Source: Streptomyces phytophilus (GTDB lineage Bacteria > Actinomycetota > Actinomycetes > Streptomycetales > Streptomycetaceae). From it: DNA of 39,282 bases. The notes beneath the pieces are model-generated. The model made no database searches, had not been told where the DNA came from, and saw only the letters and a program-made list of their open reading frames with translations. The stretch lies in the NCBI RefSeq assembly GCF_013870535.1, contig NZ_JACBXC010000004.1, positions 1-39,282 of the forward strand, given 5' to 3'. Shown piece after piece: positions 27,144 through 35,469 of the stretch. The position numbers and the translations under genes were made by a program. Within the stretch, counting starts at the first letter, position 1; each line of letters opens with the position of its first letter.

Positions 27144-28634
27144 CTACCGCGTAGGCGCCGCAAGCTCGCGAACCGTCGCCATGTCGCTGAACGGGAGCAA
27201 CCGCTCGCCGACGATCTGGTACGGCTCGCTGCCCTTCCCCGCGATCAGGACGATGTCGTGCCGGTCGGCGACGGCCAGAGCGCGGGAGATCGCCCGGCGG
27301 CGGTCAGCGACGCGTTCGAACGGTGTGCCGGTCGCCGTGAGGCCCGGAGTGATCTCGTCCATGATCATCTCGGGGTCCTCGCCGCGGGGGTTGTCCGAGG
27401 TGAGGACGCACAGGTCGGAGAGGCGTCCTGCGATCTCCCCCATCCGGGCGCGCTTGGTGTTGTCCCGGTCCCCGCCGCAGCCGAAGACGGTGATGACCTG
27501 GGCGGGGGCGAAACCCCTGATGGTGGTCAGGACCTTGTCCAGGGAGTCGGGGGAGTGGGCGTAGTCCACGATCACGGATGTGCCGCTCGGGGTCTCGAAG
27601 CGTTCGAAGCGCCCGGGGATGGGGGGCATCTGTTCGAGGGCCGCGACCAGCCCTTCGAGGTCATGCCCGAGCAGGTGGCAGGTCGCGAGGGTGGCCAGGG
27701 CGTTGGCGACCGAGAACCGGCCGGGCAGGGGGATCATCGCGGGATACTTCTGATCGGCGTGGTGGAGGGTGAAATGCGTGCCGAGGGCGTCCATGGTGAG
27801 GTCGGTCGCCCAGTAGTCCGCCTCCGCGTCAAGAGCGTACGTGGACACCGCACCGGGCATCATCGCGGGGATTCGCGTACCCACCGGGTCGTCGGCATTG
27901 ACCACCGCGCGTCGGCACAGGCCCTGGAACAGCCGCAGTTTGGCGTCCCGGTAGTTCTCCATCGTGCCGTGGTCGTCCAGGTGATCCTGCGTCAGGTTGG
28001 TGAAGACGCCAACATCGATGAACGAGTGGTCCACCCGGTTGGTCAGCAGGCCCATCGACGTGGCCTCCAGAACCACGCTGCCGACTCCGCGGTCGCGCAT
28101 GCATCCCAGCAGATACTGGAAGTCCGGGGACTCCGGCGTGGTCAGCGCCGACCTCGGCATGGGGATCAACTCGTCGCCGATCCGGCTGCCGGCCGTCCCG
28201 ATCACTCCGACCCTGGCGCCCTCGGCGATTCGCAGCATGGACTCGACCATGTACGACACCGATGTCTTTCCGTTGGTGCCGGTGACGGCCACCATGTCCA
28301 TCTGCCGCCCGGGCTCGCCGTAGTAGCGAGAGGAGGTGATGGCGGCGGCCATGCGTGTGTCCGGCACGCGGACGAGGCAGACTCCCCCGGCCGGCACCCG
28401 GACCGATCGGGGCAGGTCCGATGTCCCGCCATCGACGAGCATCGCCACCGCACCACGAGCGAGCGCCGGTCCGACGGACTCGGGGCCGCCCCCGCGGTGG
28501 CCGGGCACGGCGATGAACAACGACCCCGGAGACACCCGGTGGGCGTCGATGGACGTGCCCGCGGTGATCTCTGTCTCCGGATCGCCCTGAAGTACCTCGT
28601 AGTCGTGCCCGGCCAGCAACTCACTCAACTTCAC
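27144..28634 (-). CDS. murE: UDP-N-acetylmuramoyl-tripeptide synthetase (MurE), orphan copy
   Basis: A 496-residue cytoplasmic Mur ligase that should add diaminopimelate to UDP-MurNAc-L-Ala-D-Glu with ATP. The N-terminal domain starts KLSELLAGHDYEVLQGDPET. The P-loop GTNGKTS is at residues 119-125. The mid-domain ATSMGLLTNRVDH contains the usual Glu/His metal region. The C-terminal specificity motif DNPRGEDPE starts at residue 414; DNPR marks diaminopimelate rather than lysine as substrate. All domains are complete. It is not next to murF, mraY or other cell-wall genes, so it is a second, accessory copy or a repurposed amide ligase. GTG 28634 is preferred since GAAAGGG lies five bases upstream and the fold starts there. 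Confidence 0.85.
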   Translation of the reverse strand: MKLSELLAGHDYEVLQGDPETEITAGTSIDAHRVSPGSLFIAVPGHRGGGPESVGPALARGAVAMLVDGGTSDLPRSVRVPAGGVCLVRVPDTRMAAAITSSRYYGEPGRQMDMVAVTGTNGKTSVSYMVESMLRIAEGARVGVIGTAGSRIGDELIPMPRSALTTPESPDFQYLLGCMRDRGVGSVVLEATSMGLLTNRVDHSFIDVGVFTNLTQDHLDDHGTMENYRDAKLRLFQGLCRRAVVNADDPVGTRIPAMMPGAVSTYALDAEADYWATDLTMDALGTHFTLHHADQKYPAMIPLPGRFSVANALATLATCHLLGHDLEGLVAALEQMPPIPGRFERFETPSGTSVIVDYAHSPDSLDKVLTTIRGFAPAQVITVFGCGGDRDNTKRARMGEIAGRLSDLCVLTSDNPRGEDPEMIMDEITPGLTATGTPFERVADRRRAISRALAVADRHDIVLIAGKGSEPYQIVGERLLPFSDMATVRELAAPTR

Positions 28635-29323
28635 AGGGGCCCTTTCAGGGGTGTGGCTAGGCCGTTCGTCCGGCTGTTGCCGAGAGATGGGCGTCGACGG
28701 TGGCACGCCGAAGCCCGGGGGGGTGTGGAACGGGTGGTGCGGCAGGCGCGGCAGGTGCGGCGGACCCAAGCGGTCAGGAATGTGCGCGTCGAGCCGGACG
28801 CCACAGGTCAGCTCGGGAGGATGGTCCTACGGTGCTCTCGGTGCGGGAGCAGGGCAGTCCGCGCGGAAAGAAGGTCCACGGAGCGGAGAACAGTGGGGGA
28901 AGCCCGGTGGGCGTCGCTAGCCGTGGCCGTACAACGCCCGGCAGACGGCGTTCGGCTCCTCGGTGTGGGCCACGGTCGCGGGACAAAGGGCGCACATACG
29001 GGGAGTCTGCCGAAGGCACTCCCTCACGACACGTGTACAACCCATGCGCCAAGTGTACGTGCAAGCGGATGCTCCGAGGATCCCCCGGGCCGATCGTTCA
29101 TCCCCGCACACCAGCGAAGAAGCCTCGGCTCGCCGTTCGTGCACGTCGGAGTTCAGGGCCGGGATCGTCGCGCTGTGCCGGCGTGGCGACCGCTCGGTTG
29201 GCCAGGTTCGCCGGGGACTTCGATCCGATACTGCGCCCGCCGCACCGGCGAACCCGGTCCGTGGCTGCCCGAATCGCCACCCGCTCACGAAGACCAGGGC
29301 CCCCACCACCGGCCACGCGTCGC
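28635..29323. other. Intergenic region between murE and iclR
   Basis: About 690 bases with no gene I can support. Minus-strand frames from 29309 and 29064 have Arg/Pro-rich translations with no family resemblance. It must contain the murE promoter. A short palindrome ACACGTGT lies near 29030, with a GTGTACGTG echo 25 bases later, of unknown meaning. Confidence 0.4.
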
Positions 29324-29344
29324 CCGGCGCCTTCCCGGCGCCGG
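29324..29344 (-). terminator. Probable terminator of iclR
   Basis: CCGGCGCC and GGCGCCGG form an 8-bp stem with a five-base loop, nine bases after the IclR stop in the minus direction. Confidence 0.45.
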
Positions 29345-29352
29345 TCTCCCCG

Positions 29353-30159
29353 CTACCTGATGCCCTTGCGGCGCAGCGTCTGGGCCAGTTCGTTGGCGTG
29401 CTGAAGCATCGTCTCGGCGACGTGGGCGACCTCGCGGTCGGACGCGCGGGACGCCGGCATCGAGCAGCTGATCGCGTCCGTGGCCGGGATGCGGTAGCCG
29501 ACCGAGGTCGCGACGCAGCAGAGCCCCGGGGTGTTCTGCTCCCGCTCCAGCGCCCAGCCGCGGGCCTGGCTCGTCTCCAGCTCCACGTGCAGCGCGGAGC
29601 GGGTGGCGACCGTGTGCTCCGTCAGCGGGGTCAGCAGCTCGTCGGGGAGGATCGCGTTCACCTCCTCCGGGGTGCGTTCGGCCAGCAGCGACTTGCCCAG
29701 CGCGGTGGCGTGTGCGGGCAGTTGCCGCCCGACCCGGGAGACCAGACGCTTGGGCTCGGTGACGTCCCTGGTGGCCAGGTAGATGATGTGGGGTGCGTCC
29801 AGGCGCGCGTAGTGCGCGGTGTAGCCGGTGGCGGCGCGCAGGCTTTCGAGCTGCTGGACGGCGAAGGGAAGCGCGGGGTCGTGGTCGAGATAGGCGGTGC
29901 CGGCGAGCAGGGCGCGCGGGCCGACGCCGTAGGTCTGCTCGCCGTCCGCGGTCTCGATCCACTTCAGGGACGTCAGCGTGCGCAGCAACGCGTAGAGGCT
30001 GGAGCGCGGATAGCCGGTGCGCTCCTGGAGCTGGCTCAGGCTCAACGCGTCCGCGGACTCGGCCAGCGCCTCCATGATCCGGGCCGTGCGCTCGGCCGAC
30101 TTGACGGGGCCGCGGCCGGACTTCGGCTCGGGCACCCCCGTCGTGGTGTCGCTTTCCAC
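29353..30159 (-). CDS. IclR family transcriptional regulator
   Basis: A 268-residue regulator. The N-terminal winged helix-turn-helix is SAERTARIMEALAESADALS then LSQLQERTGYPRSSLYALLRTLTSLKW. The C-terminal ligand-binding domain includes LPAHATALGKSLLAERTPEE and RGWALEREQNTPGLCCVATSV, both standard for IclR. GTG 30159 has AAGGGGTGA eight bases upstream; in-frame ATGs at 30192 and 30195 would add a short tail. It is divergent from the damaged glucarate dehydratase gene. IclR proteins next to sugar-acid genes usually respond to a pathway intermediate. The conserved 22-base motif at 30276 recurs before kdgD and is the likely operator. Confidence 0.9.
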   Translation of the reverse strand: MESDTTTGVPEPKSGRGPVKSAERTARIMEALAESADALSLSQLQERTGYPRSSLYALLRTLTSLKWIETADGEQTYGVGPRALLAGTAYLDHDPALPFAVQQLESLRAATGYTAHYARLDAPHIIYLATRDVTEPKRLVSRVGRQLPAHATALGKSLLAERTPEEVNAILPDELLTPLTEHTVATRSALHVELETSQARGWALEREQNTPGLCCVATSVGYRIPATDAISCSMPASRASDREVAHVAETMLQHANELAQTLRRKGIR

Positions 30160-30275
30160 CAATCCGTCACCCCTTGAGAAAGTGCGCTCCATCATACGGG
30201 ACGGACATCGGATGGTGACCGCCCTCCATGGATACAGCTTGCATCCGCATACGAAACCAAACAAAAGGGGATCCT

Positions 30276-30297
30276 CATACGCAGGCATTGTCTTCAT
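30276..30297. promoter_or_regulatory. Candidate IclR operator, copy A
   Basis: Between the divergent iclR and dehydratase starts. Its 22 bases match those at 38166-38187 at 18 positions; all four differences are transitions. The conserved core is GCAGRCAYTG followed by TYTTCAT. It lies 26 bases before the dehydratase ATG. Confidence 0.6.
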
Positions 30298-30323
30298 TCG
30301 TAGACTCATGGCAGGATGCCGCC

Positions 30324-30638
30324 ATGCCCCCTTCTGCTCCAGGTGACCCGGGCGCCCCGCCGGTGCCTGCCGGGAAGCACCGGATCGCCGACGTACGGGT
30401 GACCCCGGTGGCCTTCCGCGACCTCCCTCTGCTCAACACCGTCGGGGTGCACGAGCCCTTCGCCCTGCGCACGGTCGTCGAGGTGGTGACCGACAGCGGG
30501 GCGTACGGACTCGGTGACCGGGACGCGCTCGCCCGGCTGCACCGCCGGTACGTCGACTGCGGCATCCGGGAGCGCGACGACACCGGCTGCATGCGCCGGT
30601 TCGAGCCCGGCTTCGAGCCGTCGAGCCCGCGGTGGTGA
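30324..30638 (+). pseudogene. Internally deleted glucarate dehydratase (enolase superfamily)
   Basis: A 104-codon intact frame made of the two ends of a ~430-residue enzyme. Residues 19-64 (ADVRVTPVAFRDLPLLNTVG then VHEPFALRTVVEVV...YGLG) match the N-terminal capping domain of actinobacterial glucarate dehydratases. Residues 65-104 (DRDALARLHRRYVDCGIRER, ending SSPRW) match the extreme C-terminus. Everything between, the whole catalytic barrel, is missing in frame. In relatives a GLG-type triplet occurs at both breakpoints, which suits deletion between short repeats, here near 30513. The product cannot be catalytic. The stop overlaps the GTG of the next gene. Its position beside kdgD-type genes supports the assignment. 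Confidence 0.75.
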
Positions 30639-31645
30639 GCACGCCGCTGCACGTCCTGGTCACCGAGCCCGTGATGGGCCGGTTCCGGGACGTGCTCACC
30701 GCGAAGGGCGCGGGGCCGGCGCACCGCTGGACCTTCGCGTACGGCAGGTCACCCGCCTCCGGCGACGAATCCGCGGTGCGCGCCGCGGCGGCGACGGCGG
30801 ACGTCCTGGTGTGCTCGGCGGCGCCCGTCGAGCTGCTGGCGGGGATGCCGCAGCTCAGGCTGCTGCACGTCACCGGCGCCGGCTACGACAGGATCCCCCT
30901 CGCCGCGCTCGGCCCCGGCGTCCAGGTCGCCAACACCTTCCACCACGGCCGCTCGATCGCCGAGCACGTGATGATGGTGTCGATGATGCTCCTGCGCGAC
31001 GTCGCGCGGGCGGAGCGCAACATGCGCGCCGGCGTCTGGCGCAACGCGGTCGTCGACGACTCCTATCCGTTCGGCGGCGTCCTCGCCGGCCGGGCCCTCG
31101 GCGTCCTCGGCCTCGGCGAGATCGGCGCCGCGGTGGCGCGTACCGCCACTGCGCTCGGGATGCGGGTACGTACGGTACGGCGCGACCCGGCCGCGCCGCT
31201 GCCCGCCGGGGTGGACGTCGACTGGGTCGGCGGCCGGGACCGGCTGCACGAGCTGCTCGGCGGCTGCGACGTGGTCGTGGTGACCGTGCCGCTGAGCGAG
31301 GAGACCCGCGGCCTGGTGGACGCGGCGGCACTGGCCGCGATGAAGCCGTCCGCCGTCCTTGTCAACGTCGCCCGCGGGCCGGTGGTGGACGAGAAGGCGC
31401 TGCACGCCGCGCTGTCCGAGCGGACCATCGCCGGCGCCGCCGTCGACGTGTGGTGGCGCAACCCGCGCGAGCCCGGGGCGCCGCCGCCGTCGCGCCTGGA
31501 CTTCACCGGGTTCGACAACGTGGTGCTCACCCCGCACCAGTCGGGCCATACCGAGGAGACGTTCCGCGGCCGGGCCCGCGACATCCGGGACAACGTCGAC
31601 GCGCTCGCCGAGGGGCGGCCGCTGCGCAACGTCGTCGCACCCTGA
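30635..31645 (+). CDS. D-isomer-specific 2-hydroxyacid dehydrogenase
   Basis: A 336-residue NAD(P)-dependent dehydrogenase that would interconvert a 2-hydroxy acid and a 2-keto acid. The Rossmann motif GVLGLGEIGAAVARTATALG lies mid-protein. The catalytic Arg is in VNVARGPVVDE, the Glu position lies around RTIAGAAVDVWW (here replaced by neighbouring acidic residues), and the His is in LTPHQSGHTEE. Length is normal. GTG 30635 overlaps the stop of the deleted dehydratase; GTG 30632 is an equally possible start. In this sugar-acid island it may reduce glyoxylate, hydroxypyruvate or a keto-sugar acid. It converges with the TSUP permease gene. Confidence 0.88.
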   Translation: MSTPLHVLVTEPVMGRFRDVLTAKGAGPAHRWTFAYGRSPASGDESAVRAAAATADVLVCSAAPVELLAGMPQLRLLHVTGAGYDRIPLAALGPGVQVANTFHHGRSIAEHVMMVSMMLLRDVARAERNMRAGVWRNAVVDDSYPFGGVLAGRALGVLGLGEIGAAVARTATALGMRVRTVRRDPAAPLPAGVDVDWVGGRDRLHELLGGCDVVVVTVPLSEETRGLVDAAALAAMKPSAVLVNVARGPVVDEKALHAALSERTIAGAAVDVWWRNPREPGAPPPSRLDFTGFDNVVLTPHQSGHTEETFRGRARDIRDNVDALAEGRPLRNVVAP

Positions 31646-31649
31646 ACCG

Positions 31650-31698
31650 CCCGGTGGTACCGGCCTCCCGGGGCCGCCCGGGGGCAGCGGGGTACCGG
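31650..31698. terminator. Probable bidirectional terminator
   Basis: A GC-rich region between convergent stops with imperfect inverted repeats, CCCGGTGGTACC near 31650 and GGGGTACCGGG near 31690, and an inner CCCGGG-rich stem. The pairing contains a bulge. Confidence 0.4.
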
Positions 31699-31703
31699 GC
31701 CCC

Positions 31704-32420
31704 TCAGATCACCTGGCTGCCGATCAGCAGCACGGCTCCCAGCGCCGACATCACGATGGCGGACCAACGCAGCCGCCGTTTGTCGAGGAGCCGGTTGACA
31801 TGGCGTGACAGCGCGTACCCCAGCAGCGGCCCGGGTGTCAGCAGGGCGGCCATCACCAGCGTGTCCGTGCCGATGGAGCCGGTGAGCGCGAGCATCCCCA
31901 CCGACAGCACGGAGCCGATGAGGAAGAAGCCGCTCATCGTGCCGCGCAGCATCGGGCCGTCCTTGCCCTGCCACACCAGCGCCATCGGCGGTCCGCCGAT
32001 CGACGTGGCCGTGCCCAGCAACCCGGACGCGGAGCCGGCCAGCACGAGGTTCTGTCGGCGCGGGCTCGGCGCCCAGCCGAACGCGGCGAGTGCGACGCCC
32101 AACAGCACCACGCCCGCGAGCAGCAGGGTGAGGCCGCGTGCCGGCAGCACCGCCACCAGCAGTGCCCCCGCCACGGTGCCCGGCACCCGGCCGACGAGCG
32201 CCCAGCCGGTGCCGCGCAGATCGATGTGCTCCCGCTCGGCCATGGTCACCAGCAGCGTGACCATGACCGCCAGCATGATGAGCGTGCCGGGGATGAGGGC
32301 GGGGTCGACCAGCGCCACCACCGGCGCCGCGAACATCCCCATGCCGAAGCCGATGGACGCCTGCAAGCAGGACGCGAGCACCACCGCGACCGCGATCACG
32401 AGATAGCCGGTGAGCGTCAC
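31704..32420 (-). CDS. TauE/SafE (TSUP) family permease
   Basis: A 238-residue membrane protein with seven or eight helices. The start TLTGYLVIAVAVVLASCLQA followed by SIGFGMGMFAAP is the typical first half motif of sulfite-exporter/TSUP proteins. The second repeat has SGLLGTATSIGGPPMALVWQ. Members move small anions such as sulfite, sulfoacetate or other organic acids. Here it is translationally coupled (GTGA overlap) to an oligopeptide-type ABC transporter ATPase, an unusual partnership. I infer an organic-anion substrate related to the surrounding acid catabolism. GTG 32420 is preceded by GGGGAG. Confidence 0.88.
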   Translation of the reverse strand: MTLTGYLVIAVAVVLASCLQASIGFGMGMFAAPVVALVDPALIPGTLIMLAVMVTLLVTMAEREHIDLRGTGWALVGRVPGTVAGALLVAVLPARGLTLLLAGVVLLGVALAAFGWAPSPRRQNLVLAGSASGLLGTATSIGGPPMALVWQGKDGPMLRGTMSGFFLIGSVLSVGMLALTGSIGTDTLVMAALLTPGPLLGYALSRHVNRLLDKRRLRWSAIVMSALGAVLLIGSQVI

Positions 32421-33475
32421 CGCGCTCCCCGGCCCGCCGGCACCGGCTCGGCCCCCTCCCCCATCGGGTGGAAGCACGCGGCGGTGTGCCCGTCGTCGTC
32501 GGGGTCGGGGGTCAGCTCCGGCGACGCCGCGGCGCACTCGTCGGTCGCCTTCCAGCACCGGGTGCGGAAGCGGCAGCCGGACAGTGGGGAGAGCGGGGAG
32601 GGAAGCTCGCCCTTGAGGATGATCTGCTCGCTGCGTCCGTCGCTGTCGAGCGAGGGGGCGGCGGACATGAGTGCGGCGCTGTACGGGTGCAGGGCGCGGC
32701 CGAAGACGGCCTCGGTGCCGCCCTGTTCCACGATCCCGCCGAGGTACATCACCATCACCCGGTCCGCGACGTGCCGCACCACGGACAGGTCGTGCGAGAT
32801 GAAGAGGTAGGAGACGCCGAGCTGCCGTTGCAGGTCGTTCAGGAGGTTGAGCACCTGGGCCTGTACGGACAGATCGAGCGCGGAGACGGGCTCGTCGCAG
32901 ACGATCACGTCCGGGTCGAGCGCGAGCGCGCGGGCGATCCCGATCCGCTGCCGCTGGCCGCCGGAGAACTCCTGCGGATAGCGGTTCTCGTCGCCGGCAC
33001 GCAGCCCGACCAGGCCGAGCAACTGCCGCACCCGTGCGCTGCGCTCCTTGGCGGATCGGAACAGGTCCTTGTGGGTGCGCCACGGCTCGCTCACGATGTC
33101 GCCCGCGGTCATCCGGGCGTTGAGAGAGGCGAACGGGTCCTGGAAGACCATCTGTACCCTGCGCCGCCACTGGAGCAGTCGGGCTCCCCTGAGTGTGAAG
33201 GGGTCCACCCCGTCGAAGCGGACCGTGCCGCTGTCGGGCCGCTCCAGCATGAGCAGCGTGCGGGCCAGGGTGGACTTGCCGCAGCCCGACTCTCCGACGA
33301 GGCCGAGGGTCTCGCCGCGTCGCAGGTCGAAGGAGATGCCGCCCAGCGCGCGCAGTCGCCGCGTCCGGCCGCCGCTGCGGATGGGGAACGTCTTGGTCAG
33401 GTCGCGCACCTGGAGCAGGGGCTCGCCGGCCGGGCCGGCCGGATCGACTGTGCCGGTGTCGGCTGTGTGAGTCAT
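32417..33475 (-). CDS. Dpp/Opp-type ABC transporter ATPase (DppF/OppF)
   Basis: A 352-residue ATP-binding subunit. Walker A is GESGCGKST, the Q-loop is in VFQDPFASLN, the signature is SGGQRQR, Walker B is VIVCDEPVSALD and the switch His is in FISHDLSVV. The C-terminal oligopeptide-type extension has the paired cysteines of this family (SGCRFRTRCWKATDECA). It partners with the next-upstream ATPase to drive import through the two permeases encoded upstream. ATG 33475 overlaps the stop of its partner (ATGA); an upstream frame to 33556 is not needed. Its stop overlaps the TSUP start. Confidence 0.93.
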   Translation of the reverse strand: MTHTADTGTVDPAGPAGEPLLQVRDLTKTFPIRSGGRTRRLRALGGISFDLRRGETLGLVGESGCGKSTLARTLLMLERPDSGTVRFDGVDPFTLRGARLLQWRRRVQMVFQDPFASLNARMTAGDIVSEPWRTHKDLFRSAKERSARVRQLLGLVGLRAGDENRYPQEFSGGQRQRIGIARALALDPDVIVCDEPVSALDLSVQAQVLNLLNDLQRQLGVSYLFISHDLSVVRHVADRVMVMYLGGIVEQGGTEAVFGRALHPYSAALMSAAPSLDSDGRSEQIILKGELPSPLSPLSGCRFRTRCWKATDECAAASPELTPDPDDDGHTAACFHPMGEGAEPVPAGRGAR

Positions 33476-34449
33476 CACTTCACCTCGGCAGAGAAATGGC
33501 AGGCGGCCGTCCGCCCGGGCGCGACCTCGGCGGGCTCGGGCCGGCAGGTCCGGCACAGGTCCCGCGCCAGCGGGCAGCGGTCCTGGTAGACGCAGCCGGA
33601 CGGGATGGAGTGCAGGTCCGGCGGGGCGCCGCCGATGGACTTCAGGTCATCGCCGCGGGCGGCGTGCACCGGCACCGAGTCCAGCAGGCCCTTGGTGTAC
33701 GGGTGCCGGGGCCGGTCGAAGACCTCCCGTACGGGCCCGGACTCGACCACGTTTCCCGCATACATCACCACGACCTCGTCCGCCTGTTCCGCGACGAGTG
33801 CGAGGTCGTGGGTGATGAGCACGACGCTCATGTCCCGCTCGGTGCGCAACTCCCGCAGCAGATGCATGATCTGGGCCTGCACGGTCACGTCGAGCGCGGT
33901 GGTCGGCTCGTCGGCCAGCAGCACGGACGGCGAGAGCGCGACGGCGATGGCGATCAGGAGCCGCTGGCGCATGCCGCCCGAGAACTGGTGCGGGTAGGTG
34001 TCGACGCGCGTCTCCGGTTCGGGGATGCCGACCCTGGCCATCAGGTCGACGGCCTCCCGGCGGGCCTGCTTGCGGGAGAGCCCGCGGTGGATCCGGAACG
34101 GCTCGGCGAGCTGGGTGCCCACCGTATAGACGGGATTGAGCGCGGTCAGCGCGTCCTGGAAGACGATCGCCAGTTCGGGCCCCGCCATGGCGCGGCGGGT
34201 CTGCTCGTCGGCCGCGACCAGGTCGGTGCCGTCCAGTACGACCCGGCCCCCGGCGACCTCGGCGGTGGGGTCCAGCAGCGAGACGATGGCCTGGGCGGTC
34301 ATCGACTTCCCGCAGCCGGACTCGCCGAGGAGCGCGAGGGTCCGGCCGCGCCGGGCGCTGAAGCTCACCTTGTCGACGGCGCGTACGGTGCCGTGCGGGG
34401 TGCGGATGTCGACGCTCAGGCCGTCGACCTCAAGGACGGTGCCGGTCAC
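33475..34449 (-). CDS. Dpp/Opp-type ABC transporter ATPase (DppD/OppD)
   Basis: A 324-residue ATP-binding subunit. Walker A is GESGCGKSM, the signature is SGGMRQR, Walker B is [12 protein letters not shown] and the switch region is LITHDLALV. The Cys-rich end ([16 protein letters not shown]) may bind an iron-sulfur cluster as in related ATPases. GTG 34449 overlaps the stop of the upstream permease by four bases. The Ser-to-Met change after the Walker A Lys (GKSM) is common in DppD-type proteins and not a defect. Confidence 0.93.
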   Translation of the reverse strand: MTGTVLEVDGLSVDIRTPHGTVRAVDKVSFSARRGRTLALLGESGCGKSMTAQAIVSLLDPTAEVAGGRVVLDGTDLVAADEQTRRAMAGPELAIVFQDALTALNPVYTVGTQLAEPFRIHRGLSRKQARREAVDLMARVGIPEPETRVDTYPHQFSGGMRQRLLIAIAVALSPSVLLADEPTTALDVTVQAQIMHLLRELRTERDMSVVLITHDLALVAEQADEVVVMYAGNVVESGPVREVFDRPRHPYTKGLLDSVPVHAARGDDLKSIGGAPPDLHSIPSGCVYQDRCPLARDLCRTCRPEPAEVAPGRTAACHFSAEVK

Positions 34450-35459
34450 GACTGTGCCTCCTGGGGTGCCGGTGCGGTACGGGTGCGGTGGCGGGCCCGG
34501 CGCGGCAGCGTCAGCCGCCAGCGCTGGGCGGGGTCCGTGGCCAGCCGCGCCCAGGCGGCCAGCACGGTCGCCGACACCGTCGTGACGATGATGGCCAGGC
34601 CGGGGAAGAACGTCAGCCACCACGCGGTCTGAAGGTAGCTGCGTCCCTGGGAGACCATCAGGCCCCAACTGACGTCGGGCGGCTGGATGCCGATGCCGAG
34701 GAAGCTCAGCGAGGACTCCGCGAGCATGACGTAGCAGAACTCCAGGGTGGCCAGGGTCAGCAGGGTCGGCAGCACGATGGGGAACACGTGCCGCCGGATG
34801 ATGGCGCTGCTGGAGGTCCCGAAGGTCCTGGCCGCGTCGACGAAGAGGCGGCTCTGTAGTTCGGTGGACTCCGCCCGGGCGGTGCGCAGGTAGACCGGGA
34901 TGCGGGTGATGGCCAGCACCACGACGAGGTTGGCCACGCTGGGCGAGAAGACGTAGAGCACGACGACCGCCATCAGCAGCGACGGGAAGCTCATGATGAT
35001 GTCGGCGACGCGCATCGCGAGCGTCTCCCGCAGGCCGCGGTGGTAGCCGGCCCACATACCGATCAGCGCGCCGATCGCCAGCGCGAGTGCCACCGCGGGG
35101 GCCGCCACGCTGAAGGTGGTGCGGGCGGCGACGACGAGCCGCGCCAGCACGCTCTGGCCGAGCGGGTCGGTGCCCAGGACGCCCAGCCACCCGTCGTCGA
35201 AGGTGAACGGGGGCTGGTTGGTGTTGTCGAGATGCTGCTCGGTGGCGGCGGATCCGACCAGCAGTGGGCCGAACACCGCGGTGAGCACGATCAGCGACAG
35301 CACCGCGGCCGCGGCGGTCGCGACCCGGTCGCGCAGGAGCATGCGCCACAGGCCGACCCGGCTGTCGCGGGCCGGGGCGGAGGGCTCGGCACCACCGGCG
35401 GGAGCATCGGAGCCGGTGGCGGGGCGGCCGTCCGCGGCCTTGTCGGACAGGGTACTCAC
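34446..35459 (-). CDS. Dpp/Opp-type ABC transporter permease (DppC)
   Basis: A 337-residue inner-membrane permease with a ~35-residue Ala/Pro-rich cytoplasmic N-terminus and six helices. LGTDPLGQSVLARLV after helix 1 is the DppC signature. The EAA loop that contacts the ATPases is in the region FVDAARTFGTSSSAIIRRHV. It starts 10 bases after the stop of the DppB-type gene. Confidence 0.92.
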   Translation of the reverse strand: MSTLSDKAADGRPATGSDAPAGGAEPSAPARDSRVGLWRMLLRDRVATAAAAVLSLIVLTAVFGPLLVGSAATEQHLDNTNQPPFTFDDGWLGVLGTDPLGQSVLARLVVAARTTFSVAAPAVALALAIGALIGMWAGYHRGLRETLAMRVADIIMSFPSLLMAVVVLYVFSPSVANLVVVLAITRIPVYLRTARAESTELQSRLFVDAARTFGTSSSAIIRRHVFPIVLPTLLTLATLEFCYVMLAESSLSFLGIGIQPPDVSWGLMVSQGRSYLQTAWWLTFFPGLAIIVTTVSATVLAAWARLATDPAQRWRLTLPRRARHRTRTAPAPQEAQS

Positions 35460-35469
35460 GGCATCCTCC

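Noticed and set aside
29020-29065. ACACGTGT palindrome with GTGTACGTG repeat as an operator
   Set aside because: The two parts are short and asymmetric, and no neighbouring gene start lies within promoter distance.
27072-29360. 762-codon plus-strand frame over murE
   Set aside because: It is an antisense shadow. The minus frame carries every Mur ligase motif, while the plus frame has none.
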